Shown here: piece after piece, positions 46,266 through 58,569 of the stretch
Layout: each line of letters starts with the position of its first letter
Position numbering within the stretch: position 1 is the stretch's first letter
Source of the DNA: Epiperipatus broadwayi
Taxonomy: Eukaryota > Onychophora > Udeonychophora > Euonychophora > Peripatidae
Direction: 5' to 3'
DNA length: 64,000 nt
NCBI GenBank assembly: GCA_028023455.1
Contig: JAQFVV010012394.1
Coordinates: forward strand, 28,291,010-28,355,009
Notes under the pieces: generated by a model
Seen by the model: only the letters and a program-made list of their open reading frames with translations
What the model was told of the DNA's origin: nothing
Databases searched by the model: none
Made by a program: the position numbers and the translations under genes

Positions 46266-47116
46266 GTAAATTTTATATATATCTTTAAGATTTTAAATAT
46301 CAGATGTTGTATTTTTTTTTTCTGCCAATTTTATTTACATATCCAAAAAAATAAAAATTATTGCTATTATTTTGGTGTTATATTTCCAATTAGAAATTTA
46401 AGAAAGTATAATTGAATCCCAAAGTTTAGCCTACCATTAATAAAAATACAATTTGAATGAATCATAAATTTGGGGCATACATTTTTATAACATTTAATTT
46501 ATTTATTGTTACTTTTAGTGAAGTATTTTAAAAAGTTAGTTTAAATAATTTATGTATCCTATTAATACTTTTCAATTTGTCTTCAAATGTCAACATGTGG
46601 CAACTTGTTTCATTAGAAACAAGTGGAACAAAAAAAAATTTGTATTAAATGCAATAATTTAGTTATTCTGATGTGAACTTCTATATTTATTTATCTTTAT
46701 ATTCTCTGTACTTCATGAACTTTAAAATGTTGCAGAATTAATATATTTGCTGCATTGGGGGAATATAGCAACTCTTTAGATACACAAGCTGAATATTTAT
46801 ATGTTGCAACAGTAAACCAAAAAGAGGATTGGCTTGTTAAAAAAAAATGAAATAAGTAGAATTAATTTGCTTTCGGAAATCATTCCATTAACTTTTAATC
46901 ATAATAATACTATCCAATAAATTGCATTTTTATGCTAGTGACATATCAAAAGAAATTATTGCCCCTATTCCATAATCATTTCTTGAACATAACATTTTCT
47001 AAAAAATGCTTACTGTAATAGTAAATCTTTGGGTGTGTGTAAATTGCGAATATTTAAAATTTGCTTCATTACTTCAAAGAAGTTTTACTATTACAAAAAT
47101 TGAATATAAAAAAGTA

Positions 47117-47180
47117 AATAACTTTATAAGAAGTTAGAAAATATTGTGAATAACTTTATAAGAAGTTAGAAAATATTGTG
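47117..47180 (+). repeat. Perfect tandem duplication, 2 x 32 bp
   Basis: The unit AATAACTTTATAAGAAGTTA followed by GAAAATATTGTG occurs twice with no mismatch, indicating a recent duplication. Confidence 0.95.
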
Positions 47181-50100
47181 ATTAGTTATATCTTAATAAA
47201 AATAAAATAATTTATCTGTTAACCAAGAAAACGAATATTTATTAAATATCGAGTTTATATTTGGTTTTCATTTGTGGTGGTAAAATTTATGTTGCAATTA
47301 ACTATGAAATGTCAAGGGAAAAAAAAATGTTTTATGTCAAGCTATTTTAGAATCTCTTCTAAGTACTAAATAATTTTCAAAGATACCTGGAACAGACGTA
47401 TGTAAATCGGAAAGAGATGCTGCAAATTAAACATTAGTTTGTATGAAAATTGTTAATTTCTTTGCATTGGGGAATCTACTTTTTACTATTGACTTTGATT
47501 GAATGCTATACGACTTTAATGAGATGAAACTGCTGCTTGGATTTATAAGCATATTAGATTGTTTTATAAAGTTAATACTTGTCTTCAAAAAGATAAACTG
47601 TCGTTTAGTTTTCAATTTATATTATGTTTATAGTAATAGGACACTTAATAAATAATAATATAATATCCAGTTTTCATCAAATCATTTCAATAATTCTATA
47701 TTATTTTTTTTTCTATGGGATTGAACTTAGTAAAGTTTTAAATTTTTAATACAAATCTGCCATTTTATAATGAAATGTAATTAATGATAATAGATGTATT
47801 TAACTCTTCAGACTAACCAGCTTTATATACATGCAGTAATCAATGGCAATGCATTGTGTTTATAATTTTAAATTTAAAAATTTAATAGATTTATTAATAT
47901 CTTCATTAATTTCTGTGATTTTATTTAAATTCTTAAACATCTGAATAAACTTATGGTGAGCACATACAAAAACATTTTTAATATATTTAGCATTTATGAT
48001 ATTGTTATGTAAAGAAAAGGAATAACTTTTTTTCCAATAGAAGCAGCAGCTAAACTATAGACAATACCACTAATAAATAGACAAATTCATGCGTCAGCTT
48101 GAATCATTACAAAAATATCCCAATTAAATGTTGCAAAAAACTTATTTTATCCAATATAAAAGTCACATGAATTCGCACTATTCAAAATGCTGTTTCAAAA
48201 AGTCTTGAATGATATTTGTGGACTGTATTCTATTTACTGACCCATAGAATTCAGTGATATCAACTCGTTCTAAATTCATTACTATTTTAAAAAAAAAAAT
48301 TACATGCAAACATAAAAACAAAGAACAGCTATTATAAATAATATCATGGATTGATTTGAATTATGAAGAAATATCCTTTATCTTTGAAGACTCCTTAATT
48401 TTAAGGATAAGTTGAAAATGTTAATAAAACACAGTTTATGCCCTGAATCACCAGGTTTGTAATGCTAGATATTATGAGTCGCAAGCAAAATTAAAATCAA
48501 GAATAGCTTAGCACTTTATATTAGAGCTAAAATCAGTAGGGTATATAATTCTCTATTTTTTTCAACATGAGAAGGAAACTCATCATTTGTTTAAATCTGC
48601 TGGAGCCAAAATTATTTATCTGATGAAAAATAATAAAAAAGATTAAAAATGTTGGCATGTAATTAATTAAAATAATTTCTTTAATGTTAGAGCTAATAGT
48701 ATTTCTCTTAATGAGAAGTGATATTTTAATCTATAATTAATTCAAAAGGTTATAAATTAATTGTAGTTGTGTTTTGATAATGATGCTTTGCATCAAAAGT
48801 TTTACCTTGGTTTATTTTTGAAGTTTATTGCTACATTATTAATTGACTATGTAGTCTTGTGAAATATAATTTTTATATTTTGCTACAGTTTACATATTTT
48901 TCAGTACATGCAATGTCTATATGGATTATCTTGCTAAAAAAAAAAAAAAATGCTATTTTATAAATCTACAAATAATTCTTTTAAAAAAGAACCAAATAGA
49001 ATTATTTTCATTTTGTTAAATGATGTTTCTTCTATTATTTTAATATCATAAGTAAATTAATTTATTCTTAAGTGTATCCAATTACAAAAGAGATTCCCTA
49101 AGGCATTGCTTTATGATATTAAGGTTTGCACGATAATTTAAAAGAAAATTGAGATGGTACCAAAACTTTATAGATAGAATATCATAGATAGAATATCATC
49201 AAAGGAAATATTAATAGCATGCAGGCTTGCCTTATCTGATGGATAAATATAATATATGGGATATAGATCTTTTGAATATGTTAAATCTTGTTAAATGAAT
49301 ATTGAAAATAGATGTACATACGAGCCTGCTGACTATCAGTTGTTTATATTATGTTGAAGGCTGTATCTGATTTATGTGTGAATATAGAATCATGCTAGGA
49401 ATCTTAGGATAAAGGACTTTTAATATGCAATTTGTATGTGTAATGGCAGTCTTATTTTTGGAAAAGTTATGCATAGATAAATTCTGTGATGTAAGTTGAA
49501 TGTAATTAATTAGCCAGTCAGCATATTAGTTGTAGTCATGCACAATGAGGAGAACCACTTCATTTTCTAAAAAAATTTTTAGGTAGGATACATTGTCAAG
49601 ATCATTTGATCATAAAAGAGTGTGAGAGAATTAATATGTTGAAACTGGTTCAGAAGGCACACCCATATAATATAGCCTAAATGGTTGATGACAAGTATGA
49701 AAATTGAGAATATAAACATGTCAGATAGGCATATTTGTTTTTTTTTTTTTTTGTAGTGTGAGATCTAACTTATATCTGAAAGTAAAAATAGTAATTGTTT
49801 CTATTATATAATTGCAACTATACCTCCAAGCCATGTTAATATACATATATTTTTAATATTTTGATTCTCTAAAATGAAATTAAAATTTGATTTACTTATT
49901 TTTGCTTTGAAATATAATGTATATTTGTCCATTATATGATGTGAAACAATTGAATGAGCTAATAAAAGGAAAGATATCTATAAAAGAGAAAACAGAATAT
50001 ATATTTACTTTTGGGAGTATTAACTGCTAGGTAACACCATCATTTTAGACAGATTTAGATTGCACGTTTCATTCTGAATTGAATCATTTCATTTGTAAGC

Positions 50101-50450
50101 ACTTTAAGTGTGAAGTTTCTATCACCTTTTACATAACAAAATAAGAGAACGAAAATCAAATTTTTGTCCAGATTATATCTGCCACTGAACATTACTAAAA
50201 TTGTCTTAAATAGTTGAATTGTAAATCTTTAAACAAAAGAAATTTTTTGCCAACAGCAAATAGAATCACAGGTAAACACTTCATGGAGAAAACATTAGGG
50301 AAGTAACAGCACCACAAGAAGAGATATAAAGGGAGTGCTGTTTACGAACTAATTTCATTTTATCATTATGGAATTGTTTATATTACGTTAGTAAATCAGA
50401 AGTAATTTTTTTTTGTTATTTATAAAGATGGTTTTAATAATAATCTAAAG

Positions 50451-50867
50451 CAGGGGTGGCCAAATAGCGGGCCACCAAGACAAATATTTGCCTTAAACTG
50501 AGATTTCCATCCCTTGCACGGCCGAAGATTCGTCTCATATTTTCCACTAGGACGGCCACGTCATTACACATGCGCAGTCTAGATACGATGTGCAGTGTTT
50601 TTCCAGTTGATCTGGTTAATTTCAATTTTGTCTTCGCAACAGTAAATATATAAACCTCTAACTTTAGTGAAACCATGAACCCTCCGAAAAAACGTAAAAT
50701 CGGTGATGAATGTTGTGTGTTTAATGAGGAATGGACAAACAAATATTTCTTTGGTAATACAGGGAATATAGCGGTGTGTTTATTGTGTCATGAAAAAAGG
50801 TGCAGCCCCTCCACTATTCTTCACTTCCACAGTGTGGCCCCCAAGCCAAAACAATTGCCCATCCCTG
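50451..50867 (+). mobile_element. hAT non-autonomous element with perfect target duplication
   Basis: The 8-bp duplication ATCTAAAG is exact on both sides (50443-50450 and 50868-50875). The ends are CAGGGGTGGCCAAATAG and, inverted, CAGGGATGGGCAATTG, matching CAGGG-TGG-CAA. The 417-bp interior retains the first codons of a transposase (below), so it is an internal-deletion derivative of an autonomous hAT. The perfect duplication suggests a young insertion. Confidence 0.9.
50675..50820 (+). pseudogene. hAT transposase N-terminus (BED finger start)
   Basis: Begins MNPPKKRKIGDECCVFNEEW and continues TNKYFFGNTGNIAVCLLCHEK. This is the start of the BED-type zinc finger (VCLLC gives the first two Cys) of ZBED5/GTF2IRD2-like hAT transposases. 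The frame then runs into the right terminal region at a deletion breakpoint near 50800 and loses the His ligands and the catalytic core. Confidence 0.7.
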
Positions 50868-52332
50868 ATCTAAAGTATAATTGTATTTTTCACAAATTAT
50901 TCAAACAGCATGTTAACATATATGAAAAATTAATTGAATAGTTTCACATCATTAATTTAAAGTAAATTTGTTAATAGAAGGCATATAAAAGAAAGTGCAT
51001 TTAAGTTGTGATTGCATTCTAATTCATAGTTTGTTTGTTTTTTTTAAATAAATTTATTCTATAAATTTGTTGATAAGCTTACATTATAAATTTTCAGATT
51101 GATTTGCAGAATGTAAGTCCAGAGATGACCATGTAGACTCCACAATGTATTTTGGGGCGATTAAATGATCTCTTTTCTTGATTTTGTTTATTGTTTTCAT
51201 GCCTGTAATTTTGAAAATATTCCTCTGTATCCTGTTGAACTAATGAAATATCCCAAATTTTAATCTTATTTCCAGTTCTGTCAATGAAATATTCTAGATT
51301 GTAAACATATTTTCAAAAATGATACAGTAAAGAATGAATGTTAAAAAAAAACATATGTAAACTTATGTTAAAAAAATTTATGATAATTTGTCACTTATTA
51401 TCTGTTTACCTCATGTTAATAATTTTGAAAATATTCCAGTATATCTTGTTATGTCTGATGAAATATTCCAAATTTAATCATATTTCCTGTTCTGTTGATG
51501 AAATATTTTAAATTTTATACATTGTTTACCGAATGCTTTTTAAAGAATGACAAGCTTCTGGCAGGCAAACTATGTAAATACCTAAAAAAAATTCAGATTT
51601 TTTTTATTTACAAAAATATAAATATGCAAAAAGTTGCATAAAGCAGGATTTTTTTTTATAATCAATTCATAGGAGTTTTTTTTTTTAAATACTTGAAGTG
51701 GTCAAATTTTCTTTTGTTTAATTCATGGATTTAAAGTTTTAAAATATCCTTTTTTTTTCCGTAAAAAATTAACATTAAATTATGAATGCAATTCTATATA
51801 TTTTTATTTATGATGCATCCATATATATTTGTGTGTGTGTATACTCTTTTGTTTTATGTGTGTGTATATATATATATTTTTGTTTGTTTTTTTAAAGAAA
51901 AAATTTAATAAATTTATAATTTCAATAACCTAATGTAATTTTGATTAGTAATTTTTATGTTCAATTATTTCTCAACATTTTTTGTAGATATTGCTGCTGA
52001 TGGTTATTCATTTAATTATTACAGATGTTTTTATTAATGTTTTCCCCTTTTCTTTGTTTTCCTCATGATGATACTTGACAGTTTTCAAATATTTTCGTTG
52101 AAAGACATATTTAAATATCCAAAAAGAAATTTGATTACCCCAGTGATTTGCTTGTTTACAGGAGATCTTGTGGATTATTTAAAGACAACTAGGAGCTTTC
52201 TGTTTTCATGTTACACAAGAAAGTGATTTTCAAATAAACTAATGTCAGTAAAACCAGAGTAAATCATTTAAAGTATTGAGAAGAAATCAAGTTATGATTT
52301 TCATCCATTATTGATCTACGCTAGAAATTTTT

Positions 52333-53079
52333 TTTATTCATCTATGCCTCTCACATTGTAGTCTATTTTTGGGATCTAATTTAAAATTTCAACTGTCCAT
52401 CTATTTATTATCTTTTCTAGCAGTGTCCAGCTCCACTTCCAGTTTTTAAATTTTTTTTCAATTATGAGTTGAGATAACTATTTGGTCTTTCAACCATGTA
52501 TTTAATTTTATTTCTTCTATTTTATTTTTAACATATTTCCATATTTTCTAGTCTGAGGTCTCTTGTTCTATTAAATGTTCACATTTTGGATCCATAAGTA
52601 AGAACTGGTAAAACATTTCTATTGAAAATCTTTTCAAACACAGGCATATTGCCTTTTAATATTGTTATTTCTACCACCAAGTTTAATTCTATAATTAATT
52701 TCGTTATCCATCTGTAATATTTACTAAGGCTATAAACCTCTTCCAAAGCTTAAGCTTGTGGTTAAGACCTGTAGAGATCCCTACCTTCCCATTTTTACGC
52801 GTACACTCTTGTAAATATTACTTACGTAATAAATGTGCATTTAAATAAATTTATAATTATCCATCTTTAGTAGTAATTTAAGATATTTGTAGTTGCTAAC
52901 TTCTTTAAATGCATCATTATCAACTTTTATTTTCGTCTTTTGAGAAAATCCATTGAGCATTACTTTTAGTCTTTTTAACATTTATCCTTAATCATCCTCC
53001 TTTTTTTTTTATCTGATAACTTGCAACATTTTCTGAATCTCTGGAGCATTATTTGCAAAAACAATTACATCATCTACAT
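52333..53079 (-). mobile_element. RTE-type LINE copy e, 3' part, antisense
   Basis: Decayed reverse complement of the RTE C-terminal and post-RT regions (RPHVRW-like near 52345, TGSEIW-like near 52575, KKTKVMLNGF-like near 52970). At about 52725-52870 it is interrupted by ~140 bp of unrelated sequence (CCAAAGCTTAAGCTTGTGG, TACGCGTACACTC). The copy continues at 54322 beyond the hAT insertion. Confidence 0.7.
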
Positions 53080-54321
53080 CAGTGGTCTTCAACCACCGGG
53101 TCGCAGAACTTTTCTGTCTGTCCGCGCGCTAGACTGGGAATAATATTTTAAACTTTTAATTAATATAAACAATTTTTATTTATTTTTTCATCAAAAGAAA
53201 CAGAACAAAAACAAAATCTAATCAATCATACATAAATTAATTTGCTTTTCTATTTATCACAGATGTTTATTGGGGAGGGGGTAGATTTTTTTTTTTTTTA
53301 TTATACAAACTCCCGGTTGTCTTTTAAAAGCCAATCACAGCCGCTTGTCAGCATTATTAAAACAATAAAATGTAACGCGACTTTTTTTGATCTCTTAAAT
53401 TTTTTCTACTCTCTTTTAATATTTCATTTTTAGTGTGTTTTTTTTTTTTTTGGCTATACTGGCGATATTTTTTTTTGGATTTAACTTTATTTTTGAAATC
53501 AATTTTTATTACCTTTTTTTTAAAAATAAAAACCAAAAAATAAGTTCTGTCTCTAACTTTTACAAAGTATTTCTCAATACACCCCCACCACCCCAAAATA
53601 AAATAAGATCAAAATTTTTGACTTTTTCAAGTTTTTTTTTTTGTTTGTTTAAAAATACGGCCACTTTTTTTTTTTAGCCTATAAGGCGATATCTTTTTTG
53701 CCTTTATTTGTATACAACCACTGATATACTAAAACTTTTATTTTTAAAACCAATTTTTATTACCTTTTTTAAAAATAAAAACAAAACAAAAATAACAGTT
53801 GTCTCAGTGAAGACAAAGTATATTTCTCAACCCACTCCCCAAAAAAAAATTAAAATAAGAACCTTTTTGGATTATCTTTTTTTTAAAAATAAAAACCAAA
53901 AAATAAGTTCTGTCTCTAACTTTTACAAAGTGATTTCTCAATACACCCGCATCACACCAAAATAAAGTAAGATCAAAACTTTTGACTTTTTCAAGTTTTG
54001 TTTTTTTTTTTTGTTTAAAAATATGCCCACTTTTTTTTTTGACCTATAAGGCAATATTTTTTTTTTGGCTTTATTTGTATATCGCTAAAATACTAAAACG
54101 ACTGCGCAACTTGAGAAAGAGTGTTCAACATGTGAAGGTAAGCAACACCATTACAATACACAATAACTAGTATGCTGTTTTGGTCAGTTATAACAATTAT
54201 GCTTATCTAAGGCTAAGCAGGTTACATCTTTAAGAAAATTTATCTGTAAACTTCTGATGGTCTGCGAAATCCTATTCTTATTTTTGCCAGTCTGCAGGTG
54301 TGAAAAGGTTGAAGACCTCTG
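53080..54321. mobile_element. hAT non-autonomous element nested in RTE copy e
   Basis: Ends CAGTGGTCTTCAACCACCGG (53080) and, inverted, CAGAGGTCTTCAACCTTTTC (from 54321). Target duplications ATCTACAT / ATGTACAT differ at one base. Removing 1242 bp plus one duplication restores the RTE sequence (CATCATCT...ACATGACTTAAATAA). The interior has no transposase; it consists largely of T/A homopolymers and diverged internal repeats. Confidence 0.88.
53515..54095 (+). repeat. Internal repeats of the nested hAT element
   Basis: AAAATAAGTTCTGTCTCTAA, then CTTTTACAAAGT, TTTCTCAATACACCC and AAGATCAAAA recurs at about 53530-53620 and 53893-53980. A more diverged unit lies between (about 53770-53850). The motifs CTTTTT...GCCTATAAGGCGATAT and GACCTATAAGGCAATAT near 53678 and 54040 mark the unit ends. 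The hydrophobic frames found here are low-complexity artefacts. Confidence 0.75.
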
Positions 54322-55560
54322 ATGTACATGACTTAAATAATCTCCATTTATTTTCACTACTTTAGTTTTCTGTTTCAACCCATAAAATATTTCTTGTAAA
54401 ATTGCTGTAAAATGTTTTGGAGATTTGGAGTTACTCTGTCATCTATGTTAATCTTGCTAATCTAAACATTAGTGTTGCATTTTGATAATATTCTTCAGAA
54501 TATAACTATTCTGGGTCTATATCTTGATGATTCAATGTTTTAATCACTGATGGAATGGACATAATCAAATGCCTTTTCATAATCTACAAATCCAAAGCCT
54601 AATGGCAACTCATGCTCACTAGATCTTCTATAATTCTCTCAATACTTAGAAGTGATTTTCCATATTAAAATCATTTTTAAATCCAGCTTGTTCTTTTGGT
54701 TGGTTACCGAAGTTAGCTGTAGATGAATTGTAATTATCTTGTTAAAATTTTTTGTTAGTACTGATAAAAGATTTATGGGTCTGCAATCTCTAACATCTTT
54801 ATTTCTTCTTTTTTTAAAAAAAATATTAATATTAGTACTGCATTTTTCCAATCATATAATATATCTTGTAACATTTAGACATTTAATATACAACTTTTCC
54901 AAGGATTATTCTCTTCAATTGCTTTTAAAATATCGTTTATAGTCTCATTATTACCTGGAGAGTTTCATTATTATTTGGAGTTTTACCTTTCTTTATACAT
55001 TTAATTGCACTTCATTTATTTGAAATCCTGGACTATTCAGAATATTGCAATTTTTATAGGGGATTTTTTTGTTTTTTATTGCTATAGAATTCTTTCATAC
55101 ATTTCATGAGATTTTTCTATTTAGTAATAGTTCCATCTATTTTTCTTATTGCAGAAATACATTGTTTTACATTTTTAATTTTTTTAATCCTCTTTTATTG
55201 CTTTCCTGGCTAATTTCCAATTATATTTTTTTATACTGGTTTTAATCCTTCTTTGTAACATTTTACAAAATTCTAGATATTCAATACTTCTTAATGGATC
55301 ATTTATATATATTTTCATATTCTTTTTTTTTTTCATAAATTGTTGTCTCAATAGAAATTTTGTTAGTTTTTTGCACTATCTTTGTTGCAGTTTTTGTATC
55401 AGTCATCTTTTTATTGGTTTTATTTAAATTTGAACCATTTTCAAAATTTGTTAATATTTTAAAATGATTTGAAAGTTCTAATTTAAGCCCTGAATGTTTC
55501 TAAAGATAAGGAATATTAATATGTGAATGCTGTTTTTGTCAATAATGTCCCATTTAGTAT
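54322..55560 (-). mobile_element. RTE-type LINE copy e, 5' part, antisense
   Basis: Reverse complement of the RT and connector: GDYLSH-like near 54345, YEKAFD-like near 54575, EQAGF-like near 54690 (read here as QKNKLDLK), KDVRDCRPINLLSVL near 54805-54770, and connector near 55140-55480. It is broken by many shifts and stops, including a small local duplication at about 54950-54975. Confidence 0.72.
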
Positions 55561-55760
55561 TAGACAGTTATTTGAAAATGGTATGGAAATATCTAAATAA
55601 AAAGTCATCAAATGACAGCTTGGCTCTGCGATCAGAGAATACTTAGCACTGTCTATCTTTGACTGGGCTCTGCTCTTTTGGCCGGTGGACTTTACAGCCT
55701 CCTGGGAACAAGGATTATTATAATTGTAAATATTTATTTTAAAAAAAGTTCATTCTGCCT
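55561..55760. other. GC-richer patch, unidentified
   Basis: Bases about 55617-55720 (GCTTGGCTCTGCGATCAGAG, TGACTGGGCTCTGCTCTTTT) stand out in composition. No tRNA, SINE box or coding motif was recognised. Confidence 0.3.
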
Positions 55761-56366
55761 TCAGAAATATCAACTGATATTTTATTTAAGAGCTATCAGA
55801 CAACTAAGGATAAAGACCATGATGTTTCTCGAGCTTAAATTTGGAAATGTAATGAACTCACTGTTCTGGCTGATATGTGTTGGTAAGCAGCCATCTATTT
55901 TCATATATATATATAAATAATCATGTAGTAATAACAGCTGCAATGGCAGTCTATGGAGTAAACAATAGCAATTTGCTGGGTTCTGTTAAGGTCTCGCATA
56001 GGAATCAAAGGACGTCATATTGGTTAATAGCAAAGTTCTACTTGCAGGCATTATATTAGTCTGAATTAATGTAATTGTGCTCTATCTGAAGAATATATTT
56101 TGATATCTAGTCTGCTTTTAATTTTTTCATAGCTTTTACTGTTTTTTTTATTTTTTTATTTAGCTCCATTTATCTTCAATATTCTTTATATTTTACAATT
56201 TATTTTTTGTTTTCTTGATTCCTTGACATCTTTTTGATACATTTTTGAAAAAAGTTTTGTGTCAATTACTTTGAAATTTAATCCTTAAAATAAATTTTTA
56301 TGCTATTTCACTTCAATATATTAATATATATTTATTATTTATTAGCAAGTTTTTCATTTTAAATAT

Positions 56367-56385
56367 GGGGGGGGGGGGGGGGGGG
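56367..56385 (+). repeat. G19 homopolymer
   Basis: The longest G run of the window, 250 bp upstream of the exon at 56636, on the sense strand. Confidence 0.95.
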
Positions 56386-56635
56386 CAAGCAAAACATTTT
56401 CGATTATTTGGAAATTTTCCTGATGTAAATTTTTGTTTATCAAAGTGTTATTATTTATTGGTGGTGTTAATTATTCACATATAAAAACAACATAGTGAAT
56501 CTGTAGAATGATTGTTCAAATAATAGAAAATATATACTTTTTTTTTTGGAATTTAAATCATTTTAAATTCACCTATTTTTATTGTTTTTGGAAAAATATC
56601 TGCTTAAATTTTTATTAAATCTTTTGTTATTATAG

Positions 56636-56704
56636 GTGGCCTGAGGGGTATTGGTATGGGACTTGGAAGTGGTGGACTGCCTATAAATTTAAACAATTTT
56701 TCAA
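56636..56704 (+). CDS. HNRNPM: hnRNP M exon: GL-GIGMGLG linker
   Basis: The exon is 69 bp, phase 1 at both ends, with acceptor TTATTATAG and donor GTAAGT. It encodes GLRGIGMGLGSGGLPINLNN followed by Phe-Ser. The GLxGIGMGLGxGGxP pattern directly after RRM2 is a hallmark of the hnRNP M/MYEF2 family and independently confirms the gene identity and exon order. Confidence 0.93.
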
Positions 56705-57013
56705 GTAAGTATTTTTATTTTTTTAATTATTTAACAATTAGTGTTAGTTGAAAAATAACCAAAAATAAAATTTTGGATTGTACTGTTTTGGATATTACAA
56801 TTTTGAATTAAATATTCTGAGGTATTATAGAAAATATTCTAAGTAGAATTTTTTTTTTTGCGGTTATAATAACTTTAAAAAAATTTCTTGTAATCTTAAA
56901 AAGTTGCATTCAGGAATATAAATTTCCCTTCATTCTCATGCAGGATTGTTTACAAATATATTTCAGTTGTCTATCTAGTCTATCTGCATGACTGTAGTAT
57001 TAAAATATATATA

Positions 57014-58289
57014 CACCCAGGTCTCGTTTTATGCGGATTTATTTAATGCGATTTTGAAGTTATTCGATTCATGTTTCTTCTTATTATCTTTGTATGCGAT
57101 AGAAATTATTAGATCAGAAGTCTAGCTCCGATAATGCGCTATTACTATAAATATTATAAATTTCACGCACTCGCGTCATATTTAATGTAATAGCGCATTA
57201 TTGAAGTTCAATTTCCATCTAATAATTTCAATATTTTCAGCGCTTTATAATAGTACTGTAATAGATTTTATGCAATAAAGAAGTTCATAATTCAATTAAA
57301 ATCAGGATTTCCCCATTTTGTATACACATTAAATTTTACAAGATTATAGTGTAAATCTGGTTATAGATTAATATACTATGTATGTTGTTGTTTTTGCATT
57401 TTAAATCGTGTTCAATTTTTGCTTTTTTAAAAAAAGAATACTTAATCAATTAATCATTTTGTGTCCGAAAGATTATTTTTAAAAGGTGAGTAACAGTGGA
57501 GAGTACAATTAAATTTGACAATTAAAATCTGATTTTTAATTGTAATTAACAATTTAAAATTACGTAACATGATCTGAAATTAATGTGATGTGAAACGATG
57601 AAATTTGATTTTTAAACGGAATTGAAAATTAAAAAATTAAAGACAAAAATAAAAATTTAATTTTTAATTACTAGTTTTAATTAAATTTTGCCCAACAGTA
57701 GTGAGTCGGTGTCTTTTTATTATTGTAAGTCTAAGTTCTTATTTTTATTTTAAACTTTTAGTTTACCCTAATGGAAAGGAAAAAACACCCAAGAAAATGA
57801 ATTTCTTTGGAAACAAAATTTTCAATTTTAGATCGCTTAATGAAATGGGAAGGATCAACAGCGATTGGAAAACGTTTTAGTTTGGGCGAATCCACTATAA
57901 GACCAATTTAAAAAAATGAAGTTGGCGCTAGTTGTATTTCCTCTTGTGACGAATCTGATGTCTCAAATATTGATAATGATTAAAATACTGTACATGTATG
58001 AAAAAAATGTAAATTAGGCATAAAAATATATTGTTTTGAATAAAATTAAATACTGTAGTTATCAAGTTTTTTCAAATTTGAAATTTTTTATTAGTCATAT
58101 TTTATTTTTTATTTTTTTTATGCGAATTTTAAAGTAATTTTATGTTGTTCCCTTGCCTTTATGCGATTTTTGGAAAATTACAGTATGTATCCCCCCATTT
58201 TTCAAGGTAAGTTAAGTCTATTTTTGTGCGATTTCTTTTGTGTGTGTTTTCTGAGCAACCTATCTCCTGCATAAAACGAGACCCAGGTG
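57014..58289 (+). mobile_element. Tigger/pogo-like non-autonomous element, copy 5
   Basis: Starts CACCCAGGTCTCGTTTTATG after TA (57012-57013) and ends CATAAAACGAGACCCAGGTG before TA (58290-58291). Near 57772-57900 it keeps the N-terminal HTH region (ATGGAAAGGAAAAAACACCC; WEGSTAIGKRFSLGESTI) and joins at GAAGTTGGCGCTAGTTG to the tail, with no LINE insert. It thus gives the empty-site version of the junction occupied by LINE sequence in copies 1 and 3. Confidence 0.87.
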
Positions 58290-58569
58290 TATATAAATTT
58301 TTAGTTGTTGACATGTAAAATAAACTCCAAATTTATTTCAACACTTGATCCATAGTTTCTTTGCTTCAGCAAACTTGCACTATCCATTTATCAATTGATA
58401 GTGTCATTTAGAAATATGCTTAGTCCGTCTGTTTTTCTATACATCATTGTGCTATCTGCAATCTATATTATTATTATTTTAATAAATCTCAGATTTATAT
58501 ATATGTACACAGTTAAAATCATTTAGCACCAGTTTTTTTTTTTTTTTAGATTCTTAAATATATTTCCTT

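Larger units (their letters stand above)
46266..56635 (+). other. 10.4-kb intron with RTE, hAT and repeats
   Basis: A U2-type phase-1 intron (GTAAAT...TATAG). Contents: a 32-bp tandem duplication (47117), a hAT MITE (50451-50867), RTE copy e split by a hAT element (52333-55560), a GC-richer patch (55617-55720) and a G19 tract (56367). Nothing recognisable was seen in 47181-50440 or 50880-52330 apart from T-runs and a short (GT)n/(TA)n tract near 51826-51880. Confidence 0.85.

Noticed and set aside
53357-54170. Several hydrophobic Phe/Lys-rich frames on both strands
   Set aside because: They are made of T and A homopolymers and internal repeats of a non-coding hAT derivative.
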